A stretch of 64,000 bases of DNA from Heliopora coerulea (lineage: Eukaryota; Cnidaria; Anthozoa; Scleralcyonacea; Helioporidae): contig JASJOG010000591.1 in the NCBI GenBank assembly GCA_030142905.1, forward strand, positions 1 to 64,000. Reading direction: 5' to 3'. Positions 10,931-21,579 of the stretch are shown here, piece after piece (positions within the stretch are counted from its first letter, which is position 1; each line of letters opens with the position of its first letter). The translations under genes and the position numbers were made by a program. The notes under the pieces were generated by a model. It was not told the DNA's origin, ran no database searches, and saw nothing but the letters and a program-made list of their open reading frames with translations.

Positions 10931-12319
10931 TTAAATACTGTAAAATGTTCAAAAATAATCGTCGTAGAGAGATGAATGAACAAGAATCTTCATTCTACTA
11001 TACCAATAAACACCAGCAAAATCCAGGCGGTAATATTTCGTACAAGTAGCCTCCTTTAGGGAAGAATGAAGTCGGGAAGCTACTTTTGAAAGCTGCTCAA
11101 AACAATTCCGTTTGCAAAACTTGTACTTCAAAGCTAGTCGATTCAGACTTACCTGTGATTGTGCAGCTCAGGTAAGTGGTTACCACAACGTGAAAAGTCC
11201 CAAAATTTGTACTAATCGACATCTATTTAACTTCAGCGAAGAATGTCGTTTTAATACACTTAGTCGCTTAGCAAATGTCCTGACAGCGAGCGAGTTCCCT
11301 TACGTCTTTTGTTCATATGAATCAGAAAGAACCAAGACAAAGCGTTGCTGCAAAAAGTGAACAGTTGGCAAATGCATATTCCAAGGAGCTAACTTTGAGA
11401 ACTGCTCTGTCAAGTCATAAATTGTCCAGTTACTGAGGTGGCGAAACAAGCCGCAGGCACCAAGAAAGCCATTTCCTTTGCCGGTCTTAAATCATTTACT
11501 GGCTTCAGTGTTCAAATAATGTAAACAACTTGCGAGAGATCCATACAAGGGAAAAAATAACGAGACCAAATCGATTTGCTTCAATACGGTACCTAAGTAC
11601 GGTTTGTTCAACAACATACCAGTCCCCGAGCTGGCACACGGCAGTTTTGAGTGACCGGAACACATTGATATATATATATATATATACATATGTATAGAAA
11701 GATACATACACAAAGCGAAAATTTTTCTCCCTAGTAATCACCACGCGTGCAACGGGACTCCACGCACGTCAAGATTAGTACCCTCGCACCGCGCTTCACG
11801 TGGTGGGCGAGGGGAATATTTACAATAGATATATCTTAACATGGCATATACGTAATAGTTGAAAGAGGAATAGCTTAACTTGGTTCCAAATGTAAACACA
11901 AGAATGCAGCAAATTGTCTCAAGTAGTATTATTAAGAACGTACTATATATTATGCAATAAATCTCACTCTACGTGCATTTCCGATAATGTTAACCCATGA
12001 TCTGTTAAAAGACAGACGTTTAGATGGCGTGATGTACTTCGTTCTTGAGAGGTGTGATTGATTCATTGTTTTCATGACACCATTTGAGCAATTGTCCTTA
12101 AACAGACCAGAGATAAGGACTTATGAAAATGCAAGTAGTATTAATTTTATTATACAAGAATACATTTTATTCTTCCATTTTCTGTTCAGTTACAGATGCA
12201 AGACGTCCCAAAGTGGTAAAGAGATAAGTAACCCACTTGACCCTCGGAACCAGGTTGTGACGTCACCAGTTTATTCGTATGGTTGTACAGATAACAGAAA
12301 AATGAACTCTATGGTTAAT
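10931..12319. other. Intron sequence with a short (TA)n tract
   Basis: A short TA tract lies near 11670-11692. Nothing else is supported. The left (3') boundary of the LINE that begins near 12320 is uncertain. Confidence 0.35.
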
Positions 12320-12341
12320 TTGAACTGACGTTTCGTCCTTC

Positions 12342-12637
12342 TTAATATAGAGAACAACCGTATTTAAAATGTATATGATGGATTCTCCCGTCGTGTTCGA
12401 CGTATGGAGGCCTACAGTTTTGTGTTCTGTCTTTATGCTTGTGCCTAAGATGACTTTTCAGGCCAGCTAACGATTTGCATACCAGGCCACAAATAGAGCA
12501 AGTGGCCGCATTAGTTGTTGTATCTGCTGGTTGGTTCTTTGCTCTGGCTCGTATCTCACGAAAATGGGCAATGCGTGAGTTTACAAAACTCTTTGTGCCC
12601 TTGTAACCAGCAACTCTCCATTCACTTTGATTGGTTG
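12342..12637 (-). pseudogene. LINE ORF C-terminus with C2H2 zinc finger
   Basis: This is the 3' coding part of the LINE whose body lies beyond the hAT insertion. It reads SEWRVAGYKGTKSFVNSRI, then REIRARAKNQP, then a single C2H2 finger (CSICGLVCKSLAGLKSHLRH, followed by K and H). Zinc fingers after the RT are common in APE-type LINEs and probably bind nucleic acid. The frame ends in TAA at 12342. The frame across the insertion point matches the part ending at 16907. Confidence 0.75.
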
Positions 12638-12770
12638 CAGGCCCAGAACTAAGGGGGGTGTGGGGGTGCGACATCTCCCAAATTTTTTTCACGACTTTCA
12701 GTCGGCAGAAATTATGTTTTAGTCGGCAGCCCGTAAGGTAAAACTTTACCCAAGACTTTTTCGTTTTTTT

Positions 12771-13088
12771 ATGTCGCCAACTATATTTGGCAGTCTGCCG
12801 ACTAAAACAATTTCTGCAGACTGAAAGTTGTGTTACTCGACAGATAATTAGAACCCGTCGGCAGAAAAGCTATTACTTGAGACGATATCGCATTTCAATT
12901 ACCGTCCTGTATACCGTCCTGTGTACTCGTCCCGTGAACCTGTGAACCACGACGGTAATTGAAATGCGATATCGTCTTAGTAAGTAAAGAACTGTTGTGC
13001 CGACGGGTTCTATCTGTCGAGTAACACGACTTTCAGTCGGCAGAAATTATGATTTAGTCGGCAGACTGCCAAATATAGTTGGCGACAT
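12771..13088. repeat. Foldback repeat inside the hAT 5' region
   Basis: Two arms of about 150 bases are inverted copies of each other. The left begins ATGTCGCCAACTATATTTGG and the right ends with its reverse complement; both contain the CTCGACAGATA and GAACCCGTCGGCA blocks. The centre is near 12930. Part of the arm is repeated again at about 12692-12735. It could be a nested MITE or subterminal binding-site repeats of the hAT element. Confidence 0.75.
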
Positions 13089-13401
13089 TTACAGTAGACA
13101 TTTGAGTAGTATTGCGAGATAGAGTTTCCTGGCCGGACTTTGTCCTATTAAGACGAGACATATAAAACGGAAGTGGTTATTTTCGGACCAGCTTCACATC
13201 CGTGAGAATTCTCTGTGTCTGTGTTTGGTCGTTTAAGAGAGCGCACATATCTTCTACAACTTCGTCAATTTGGATACAAGATTAACATAAAGACTGGTTT
13301 TAAAGTATCGTTAACCAAAGATATACCAACCCGCGAACCGGCGGCAAAACGTCAAATTTGTGCTTATAATTAATTAATGCGTTATAACGCATTGTTTAAA
13401 C

Positions 13402-16400
13402 ATGAAAAGGCGACGAGTAAAAATAGTATGCAAAGCGACAGACTGCGGGGCGGAATTTAACAGTGATTATCGACTACAACATAACCGTAAGCAACATGGG
13501 GGAAGAAACGTGCCTTACGAGACTGCTGGCGCACCAAGAAATCCTTTTGAAGCAGCTAAGCGTAGAAATGTGTGCTCTGGTCAAGGTGAAACAGAATCTC
13601 GTGGCAATGTCAATGAAGATGTTTTAACTAGTAGAAACGCACATCAGCGTCAACTAACGCCAACGGCAACCCTGTCCAGTCAGCTTATGCGTGAATCGGA
13701 GAAGGAAACGGAGGTTAGCTGCTTGGCAGATAAATTGCCTTCCCTAATGAGAGACGGTCCAGAACTATTTGATTAAGTAAGCGTTGACCTCGGGCTCAGC
13801 CGACAGGAGCAAGTCCACTACCAAGCCTCGGATAGTGGAACCACCTCAAACCAGGAGCAAGAAGATGTTGGCGAGGATGTATCACCAGTGGAAACGAAAG
13901 ATACAGTTAGCCAGACACGCCTCGTGGATACTACGTCGCAGTCGCAGATGGCAGATATGGATACCTTTGTCAATGAGAATAGCAGTGGGTCTGCCGAGTC
14001 AAGTGATGCATAAGATGAATCGGGTGCCTCATGGGTTACTTGTGCCGGAAAACTCCAGCATATGATGAACAGTCTAGATCGAACAGGCCACTTAATTTTA
14101 GAAGAGATGAAAAAGCCAAGTGTTCCTAACATTGAACAATTTACTGTTTCGGTGGTTGAGCTTGCAGAAAATATCGCAAACCAGAGCAACGAGTTAAAGA
14201 AACGTGCAGAATGCTGTTTGGGAAAGATAAAGAACGAGAAAAGCAGAGGATCAGTTCCTCGGCAGGAAACAGCTTATTTGCTGGAACACGATCCGGGAAA
14301 GCGATAAGAAATTTCATCCGATAACCAACGGGAATTTCTAATCAACATGGGGCCTTACCAACCCAAATTAGCGGCCTACCCAAGCAACGATTCAAGTATC
14401 CCACCTGGTAAACAAAATAGGTTTTCGAGCCAATGGTACAAGGATTACCCTCACCTTGAATATAGCGTCCAGAAAGATGCAGCCTTTTGTTTCGTGTGTT
14501 GCCTGTTCCCAGAAGGAGTTGGAAGACCCTCAGCAGACAAAGCATGGACAGTAAACGAAGTTAGGCAGTGGCATAAGATGAAGAATGTCGGAACCAAGAA
14601 GAAAGGGAAACTGTCATAGCATTTCACGAGCCAGGGACACATAGGGGCACTAAGGGATTTTGCCAAATTTATAAATCATAATCAAAAAATTAATGCACTT
14701 TTGGATTCGTCTCGTCGCCAGGAGTTAATTAAGGAAGCAGATGATGCCACATTCAACACCAAAGTGGTCACCATCCTTTGTGATATTGTCCGCACTTTAG
14801 CCATGCAAGATATTGCGTTTCGTGGAGAAACAGATGAATCCAGCAACTTCTACTAAGTAGTCCAGTTGTTGAGTCGCCACTGCCGCCTACTGAGTTATTG
14901 GCTGAACGAGGAGAGAATGCGTCCTTATCATGTCACATACTTTAGTAGATGTTCTCAAAATGAGTTTATCAAGCTCATTGGTGATGCAGTCCGACATCGA
15001 GTTGTCAAGGAATTAGAAGAAGCACCAGCATTCTCGGTAATGGCCGAAACGACTCCCGATGCGAGCAATAAAGACCAGATGTCTATTGTTGTGAGGTACG
15101 TCGCAGATAACAAACCGGTGGAACGTTTGCTTTCTTTGACGGTGCTAGGAGATAAATCTGGTGATGGACATGCAACAGAGATATTGAGATGTCTCAACAA
15201 ACATAGTATTGATGTGGGGAAGCTCTTTTTCCAGTCCTATGACTTCACGGCGTGTATGTCTGGAGAGTACAACGGTTGTCACAAGAAGCTTAATGAGAAG
15301 ATCATAAAAGATTTCCCAGAGAAGGAAGTGCCTTACATTCTGTGCCAAGCTCATCGGTTAAATACATTTGTAGAGCGAAGTTGCAAAGCTAGTACCATCG
15401 TGTCATCAATGTTTATCGTCCTACAATCATTGTACTTGTTTTTCTCAAGCAGCACCAAGCGGTCTGAAGCACTTACAAAAGCACAAGAGAGCATCGAAGG
15501 AGCATTAAAGCTGCGAAATCTTTCGCAAACTCGGTGGATAGCCAGATCGGAGTCCATCAACAGTGTTTGGATCTCCTTTGAGTCGATAGTCTCTCTGCTT
15601 CAGAAAATTATCGACAAAGAGCTGGATACGGACACAAACACCTGTGATCAGGCCAAGCCACTTCTGAAGAAAATGAAAATGTACGACTTCATTTTCAGCC
15701 TGGGAATAATGAGATTTATTATGCGTCATTGCAAGGTGCTCGTCGTTCAACTTGAGGAAGAAGGTTTGAACTTGCTTGATGCCCTTACTTTGGTCTCCAC
15801 GACAACAAAGGCTTTGGGAAGGATTCGCAATGAAGTTGATGTAGATAAGCAGGTGAAGGCTGCTGCAGCGATGGCAAGGCATGTTGGATGCGACCCGGAA
15901 GAATTCAGTCATCATCACAGGAGAAGAGTACCTCCAAGGAGGCTGGATGATACGTGTGAAAACGAGGCTGAGGTTGGTTTCGCCAGTTTTTACCGGAAGG
16001 AAACGTTCTCTGTTCTTGATGAGATTATTACAGATTGTAAAGAAAACTGGAATCGTGTTTTTATGAACTTAAAACCTTTTTCAGTCTTGCAGCCACCGTG
16101 GGGAGAAATCAGTGGAGAATTAGCAGAGAGCTTGTGCAAGTTGTTGGGCGGAAGCTTAACAAGTGAAAGCCTTGTCGGAGAGCTCATTGTCTTGAGAGAA
16201 GAGTCCATTGACGGAAAGCCGTTGAAAACCAAGTCAGTCCGTGAAGTTGCTGGCTTCGTCAGTAAGAGAAAGCTCATCTACCCCACTTGCAACATGGCGT
16301 TCACCTTTCTTCAAACGGCACCAGTCACTGTGGCTTCAAATGAAAGATCATTCAGCAAACTGAAAGTGGTCAAGAACAAGCTAAGAAGCACTATGCTCCA

Positions 16401-16530
16401 AGATCGCCTGGAATCTCTTATGTTGATTTCATGTGAAAGAGATATTTCAGAGGAGTTAGATCTAAACACCATTATTAAAAACTGGGTTCATTTGAAGAAA
16501 AGACGTGTTCGATTTAGCACGGACAAGTAA
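13402..16530 (+). pseudogene. hAT transposase, ZMYM1/DUF4371-like, five in-frame stops
   Basis: A single reading frame spans 13402-16530, about 1,043 codons. It is broken by stops at 13774, 14011, 14305, 14617 and 14854 (TAA, TAA, TAA, TAG, TAA) but by no frameshift. The N-terminus has Cys/His residues (CKATDCGAEFNSDYRLQHNR). Next comes a TTF-type finger region (WYKDYPHLEYS, AAFCFVCCLFP). The last 554 codons are open and hold the hAT core: SVMAETTPDASNKDQ, SYDFTACMSGEYNG, ILCQAHRLN, SQTRWIARSES and the C-terminal dimerisation block (YPTCNMAFTFLQTAPV, SNERSFSKLK). The usual Asp of the ADTTPD motif is Glu here. The protein would cut and paste the element, but this copy cannot make it whole. Confidence 0.85.
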
Positions 16531-16906
16531 TATCATCAAAGCCTGGACAAGTAGAATCATTAACTTTTAGCCCTTATCAATTTAAATTAATTTCAAACTA
16601 CCAAATTTAATACTCAAAAACCTAAAGTTGATGTTAAATGTTTTGCTTATATGTAATCAACGAGAGATCACTAAAGACATGAATTTTAATACTAAAATAC
16701 TATCATGTTTTCATTTCGTATTGATAGTGCGTACTTATTAACGTAGGACTAATTCACCATTTCACCAGTTGACAAGCGTCATTTTAGTAGGCACTCGACG
16801 GAAAGACAAAAGGTTTGATTGATAGGATATAGTCGGTACAAGCTCGTGCGTCAGTCGGTTGAAGTGAGATTACACCCCCCTGTAGAATTGTCTGAGTACG
16901 GCCCTG

Positions 16907-18780
16907 ATTGGTTGCCAATGCTTCAAAGGTACAAAGTGGAATATTGGCTGACTTAATGTTATATTCCAGCTTATCCTTGAAGCGAAGTAAAGGTCTGTCG
17001 ACATCACGCACACCGTCTAAGACTTGGCCGTACATGAGTCGTTTTGGTGTTCGTTCATCACTCATGCGTATGACATGACCAGCCCACCAGAGCTGTGCGT
17101 TAATTAAAAAGGACTCAATACCATCAATATTACATTTGTCAAATAAGTCAGCATTTGTGACTCTGTCCTCTAAAGTATAGCCACAGATGGTGCGAAAACA
17201 ATGCTTGTGAAATACGTCAAGTTTGTTGACCTGAGTGCGATAAGGACTCCAAGATTCAGAACCATGGAGGAGTGTAGTGAGGACAACAGCACGGCATACA
17301 CTGATTTTTGTTTTTAGAGATATTCCTCGTGCATTCCACAGACAGTGTAGGAGTTTCCCAAAAGCTTCAGTGGCTTTGGAGATACGATTGATGATCTCAT
17401 CTTCAAGTGACGCTGAATAATTGATGGTACTTCCAAGGTATTTAAATGATTTTACGTACTTCAGCTGTTGACCATCAATTTGATAGGAACATTCGGGAAC
17501 CTATGTGTTGGCTGCTGCTGTCTAACTCCTTTGACTTGTTTAGGTGTTGGTTTTTGTTGATGAACAACCTCAGTTTTCTTTATACTGATGGACAAACCAA
17601 AAGCTTTACAAGCAAGGGAAAAGCGGTCGATGAGCTCCTGTGCTTCTTGGACGGAAGTAGCAACAAGTGCGGCGTCGTCAGCAAATAGAAGGTCACGAAT
17701 GATGCTAGGTCTTGTAAGCGTCTTTGCTTTAAAGCGTTGATGGTTGAAGAGCCCACCTGAGGTGCGGAATTCAAACCGCACACCTTTGTCAAGGTCACCA
17801 AATGCAAAATGGAGCATTACCGAAAAATGCAAGGTAAAAAGTACTGGGGCCATGACGCAACCTTGTTTTGTGCCGTTTGTGACAGGGAATGAATTAAACC
17901 ATTCACCATCTGACATGACATATGCTTTCATGCACTTAAGGAATGAGATGATGATATTGAGTATGTTGTAAGGTATGCCAAGGTTTTTGAGAACTTTTGA
18001 CAGTGTCAAAAGCCTTAGTTAAGTCAACAAAACCATATGAAGTTCCTGGTTCTTTTCACGTACCTTCTCGGCAACCTGACGTAGGGAGAAGATTATGTCA
18101 ATGGCCGCACGTCCAGAGCGAAAGCCACATTGTGTCTCAGGATATAACTTATCAACCAGGTTGGATATTATTCGATTGAGGATAACACGAGCGAGGACTT
18201 TTCCTGCAATACATCATAGGGATATTCCGCATGTGTTGTCACAAACAGATTTATTGTCCTTGTTCTGAAAGAGACGAATGATGGATGCATCCTTAAAGTC
18301 TTATGGAACACCACCAACTCTCCAGAAGGCAAGAAATAGATCAAGAAGTTTGCAAACTAGTATTTGACCGCCATATTTAAAAACTTCAGGAGGAATTCCA
18401 TCTTTCCCTGGAGCTTTACGGCAGGATAACTGCTTTGTGGCATCTTTCACTTCTTTCAAGGTTAAATCGGCAGAAAGTGCCGGTATTTCTGCTCTTTGAG
18501 GAATAAATGAAATTACAGTTTTATCAAATGTAGAAGCCATGTTCAGAACATTTTCGAAATGTTCTTTCCAGCGAGAGAGTATCTCCTTTTTATCTGTGAA
18601 GAGTGTTTTACCATCTGACTATAGCACTGGTGGCGATCTACTTTCCCTAGGGCCATACACGGCTTTCAGACCATCATAAAACGCCTTTAAAGCCTGTCTG
18701 TCAGCATCGTCTTGAAGTTCAGCTGCTTTTTTTGACCACCAGGCTTTTTTCATTGATCTCAGAGAAGATTGGACGTGTTG
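16907..18780 (-). pseudogene. LINE reverse transcriptase and connection region
   Basis: On the minus strand the order is: a pre-RT segment (SDGKTLFTDKKEILSRWKEH), RT motif CRKAPGKDGIPPEVFKYGG, QCGFRSGRAAIDIIFSLRQ, the fingers/palm motif NGTKQGCVMAPVLF, the intact catalytic LFADDAALV box (17461-18009), then the post-RT segment MSDERTPKRLMYGQVLDGVR ending at the hAT insertion. Several stops and frame changes separate these blocks. This enzyme would copy LINE RNA into DNA at the target site. The family looks RTE-like, but the clade is uncertain. Confidence 0.85.
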
Positions 18781-18781
18781 T

Positions 18782-19893
18782 TCACATTCCTTGTATGCGC
18801 GTTTTTTTTGAGGCAGAGTTTTTGTCTGTTATCCAAAGCTTGTGAAGATGGTGATTCTTGCCGATAAGAACCTGGATTTCAGAGTTGTTCTCATCAAACC
18901 AGTTCTGGTATTTCCTCACAGACAGACCTAGGACTTCAAGTGAAGTTGTATAGGTGGCATCTTTCAGTGATTTCCAGGAAGCCTCAACGTCCTCAGAAAT
19001 TTGGACTGAGTCGATAACTGGGTCATGCTTCCCCGAGAGTTCCAATCTCTTATCAACAGATTTCATTGCTTGGACGTCAATTTTCCTTGGGATTGGGGAT
19101 GGTTTCAGCCGTTTCTTGCATGACTGATAGAATGAGACCTTGCTACGCAAGACAGCATGATCCGAAAGATAACATGAGGAATGAAACGAACGAGTCGTAC
19201 TGAAGTCTTTCAAATGGCTTCTACGGGTATGATGTAATCAATCATGTGCCAGATTTTTGATCTAGGGTGCATCCATGTTGTTTTCCGATTATGTGCTTGT
19301 TGGTAGACAGTGTTAGTGAGGTCGTATTCTTTGCATAATGATAGCAGTCGCACACCATTCGAATTCATGGCTACGACTCCATGAGAACCAAGAACGCACT
19401 GACAAGATTGATGATCATCGCTCACACGAGCATTGAAGTCCCCCATAACAATAAGTTTGTTTTTATAAGGTACCTTTGAGATGACATTATAGAGTTGGTG
19501 ATAGAAGGCTTCAATTTCAGTTTCGGGGGCATTTAAAGTGGGGTCATAACAACTTATGAGTGTTACAGTTGTGTTATCTTGAATATCTATGGAAAGAGTC
19601 ATGATGCGATCATTGACACCTTTTGGAAGGGAAGATAGGGGTCAAGTAATGTGGGATTTTATTGCAAAACCAACGCCAGATTGACGGTGCTCTTCCTCAC
19701 TTTTACCAGTCCAAAATATCGTATATCCTTCTCCCATCTCTTCCATTTGAGAAGTGCCAGGAAGACGAGTTTCACAGATGGCAGCGATATCGATCTTGTA
19801 TCTGTTAAGTGCGTTGCAGATAAGGGCTGATCTACGTTCTATGTTAGAGTTACTATCCTGGAGTGTTCTCGCATTCCAGGAACCGCGAAAAGC
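18782..19893 (-). pseudogene. LINE apurinic/apyrimidinic-type endonuclease domain
   Basis: Minus-strand blocks in order: GSWNARTLQ at the domain start, IDIAAICETRL (catalytic Glu region), GVGFAIKSHI, LISCYDPTLNAPE, VMGDFNARV (the GDFN core) and SKIWHMIDYI with the terminal Asp/His region. This is the APE fold that nicks target DNA for LINE integration. Stops lie in the frame near 19640 and near 19900, so it is not functional. About 130 linker residues follow between 19213 and 18782. Confidence 0.85.
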
Positions 19894-19899
19894 TTTCTT

Positions 19900-20592
19900 T
19901 GTCTATTTCGCCCGCCTAGTTGGATGACCAGACAGCTGCGTTAAGCTGCCAAGTTTGAATTTAGCAAACATTTGTTTAGGGCTCCATTTATCGCCCCCTG
20001 CCCGATTTGGGGAAAGCAGTGCTACATCTAAAAAGATCTGCTTTGTCATCACCAGAAGACACGGACAGCACAATTGCTCATAGTTTATGCATGAACGGCC
20101 ATTACCTGGTGACCGCCACTGTGCAGGGGCTCCAGCTTAGGACTTCCAGCAATATCCTTTACCTGTCCCCGTCACTTTAACCCCATCGCCAGTGGACTTA
20201 ATTTTGATGGTGGAAGAGCAGATGTAAGAAAGACAGAACAAAAGTAACCGTTGGGCTGCCCACACTGAGGATTTGATTATAGTGGCGAAGGCTTGTGTAG
20301 GACCATCCACACTTTCTGGATATGCTGATAGCAAAGAATTGGTGGAAATATATGCCACGAATCCAATAAACAACACCCCTCAGGATTTGCTTATAAGAGT
20401 ATCCATCTCGTAGACTGACTGCCTCTACTGCGGCTTGGAGTCCAATCTACCTCGGTGGTCTAAGACGATTGTGGTGATTAAGCGACACAACCACCAAGCT
20501 ACTCTTTGTCTGGCTTCTCCCCTTTGACCTGTCTGGCTTAAGTGACCCTACCAGGAGCATTTGCTCCAGCCAGCATAGCTCTCAGGATCTTT
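19900..20592 (-). other. 5' region of the LINE
   Basis: This is the upstream part of the minus-strand LINE, ending at the (TA)n tract at about 20590-20612. No intact protein is evident. A 79-codon open frame at 20137-20376 is not recognised. The boundary is inferred from the change to simple TA repeats. Confidence 0.5.
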
Positions 20593-20971
20593 GGTATATA
20601 TATATATATATAACTGCATATACGGCAAATTGCATAAATTTTGGCAAACCTAAACACATCGTAAAATAAGAATGTATAGGTAAATCTGCAACTATGAATA
20701 CATTAATCAACCTTAATAAATTAGACTGGCCAAACAATGTACTAAAAAACAAATACCATATGTTCACTGACCGTTGAAGTGAGAATAAAATGGAGATACA
20801 ATAGTCTTGATATGTCTATATGTTGATATGTTTTGTACCATAATTTTTGCAATTTTCTGTATATGTATATATATATATATATACAAAGTACGTATAATTG
20901 GTAGAAAGAGAGTGTTCGATATCATATAGAAGAGCGTTTATAAATCATTGAATGTTTCCTTAAAATAAGTT

Positions 20972-21015
20972 TGTTACTACTCGGAGTTTCATGCACAATG
21001 CAATCGTCATCAAAC
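20972..21015 (-). ncRNA. Hammerhead-like motif, partly degenerate
   Basis: Read on the minus strand: TTGATGA core (expected CTGATGA), stem II TGC/GCA, GAAAC, then a short stem III (ACTC/GAGT with a one-base loop) followed by A as the cleavage residue. It abuts a plus-strand PLE fragment, so it is probably the 3' end of an inverted PLE copy. Confidence 0.5.
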
Positions 21016-21297
21016 GTATTTGTCTTCACTGACAAAACGAGAAATATTTGCGAGATGATTCCCGACGACTACAACAAGGTTCTGACAGAGAATATCACAG
21101 CTAACTATAAACAAGGGAAAGACGAGACAGCTGACGAAATCAACACCAAACTGCAAGAAAGCCCGAAATGCAATTGCAGGAAGAGCAACCCTTGCCCACT
21201 CCGAGGAGAATACCAAACAGAAAACGTTGTCTACCTGGCACAGGTGACAAACAACAAAAACAATGACCTGAAAAGTTACATCGGCGCAACAGAACGT
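21016..21297 (+). pseudogene. PLE fragment: RT N-terminal piece fused to GIY-YIG piece
   Basis: The frame reads FVFTDKTRNICEMIPDDYNK, a typical early PLE reverse-transcriptase segment, then jumps directly to SPKCNCRKSNPCPLRGEYQT and the GIY-YIG start ending KSYIGATER. The same GIY-YIG segment occurs in the copy at 21580-23120. Most of the RT is therefore deleted. The fragment ends in a stop next to a long TA tract. Confidence 0.75.
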
Positions 21298-21310
21298 TGA
21301 TATGATGGAT

Positions 21311-21312
<2 letters not shown>

Positions 21313-21353
<41 letters not shown>

Positions 21354-21354
21354 A

Positions 21355-21419
<65 letters not shown>

Positions 21420-21432
21420 ATATATGTATATA
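21313..21432. repeat. (TA)n microsatellite with TG interruptions
   Basis: About 120 bases of near-pure TA repeat with a few ATGTATG variants separate the PLE fragment ending at 21297 from the PLE pair starting at 21430. It may mark the original TA-rich insertion target. Confidence 0.9.
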
Positions 21433-21467
21433 TTCATTTATTTAATAATCTATGATTTAACAACTAC

Positions 21468-21511
21468 GTCGTTACACGGTGTTTCATGCCCCGTGGCAAT
21501 CATCAGACGAC
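21468..21511 (-). ncRNA. Hammerhead ribozyme of PLE-A, left copy
   Basis: This is the same sequence as the plus-strand motif at 23611-23654, in the opposite orientation: CTGATGA core, stem II TGCC/GGCA, GAAAC, short stem III ACAC/GTGT, stem I GTCGT/ACGAC. PLEs are known to carry minimal hammerheads of this kind near their ends, where they can cleave the element's RNA. Confidence 0.8.
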
Positions 21512-21579
21512 TGGTTACAAACAAATATTGTTCGCTATTAATAGTGTGACCACGCGATGACGTGTTCGCGCATTATCTC

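Larger units (their letters stand above)
12638..16906 (+). mobile_element. Complete hAT-superfamily DNA transposon (4.3 kb)
   Basis: The element starts CAGGCCCAGAACT and ends AGTACGGCCCTG, so the reversed end starts CAGGGCCGTACT; a GGGGGGTG run lies a little inside both ends. It is flanked by an exact 8-base duplication, ATTGGTTG, at 12630-12637 and 16907-16914, the hallmark of hAT insertion. It carries one transposase pseudogene (13402-16530) and an internal foldback (12771-13088). It sits inside the minus-strand LINE and is therefore younger than that LINE. Confidence 0.88.
12320..20592 (-). mobile_element. APE-type non-LTR retrotransposon, split by a hAT insertion
   Basis: A minus-strand LINE runs from a 5' region near the TA tract at 20592 leftward through endonuclease, reverse transcriptase and a C-terminal zinc finger ending at 12342. 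It is interrupted by the complete hAT element at 12638-16906. Leaving out the insertion and one copy of its 8-base duplication, the LINE frame continues correctly across the junction. Without the insertion it is about 4 kb, a normal size for such elements. Several stops and frameshifts make it inactive. The exact 3' end is not clear. Confidence 0.8.

Noticed and set aside
21010..21375. Tyr/Ile repeat ORFs in TA tracts
   Set aside because: They are translations of (TA)n microsatellite DNA and antisense PLE sequence.
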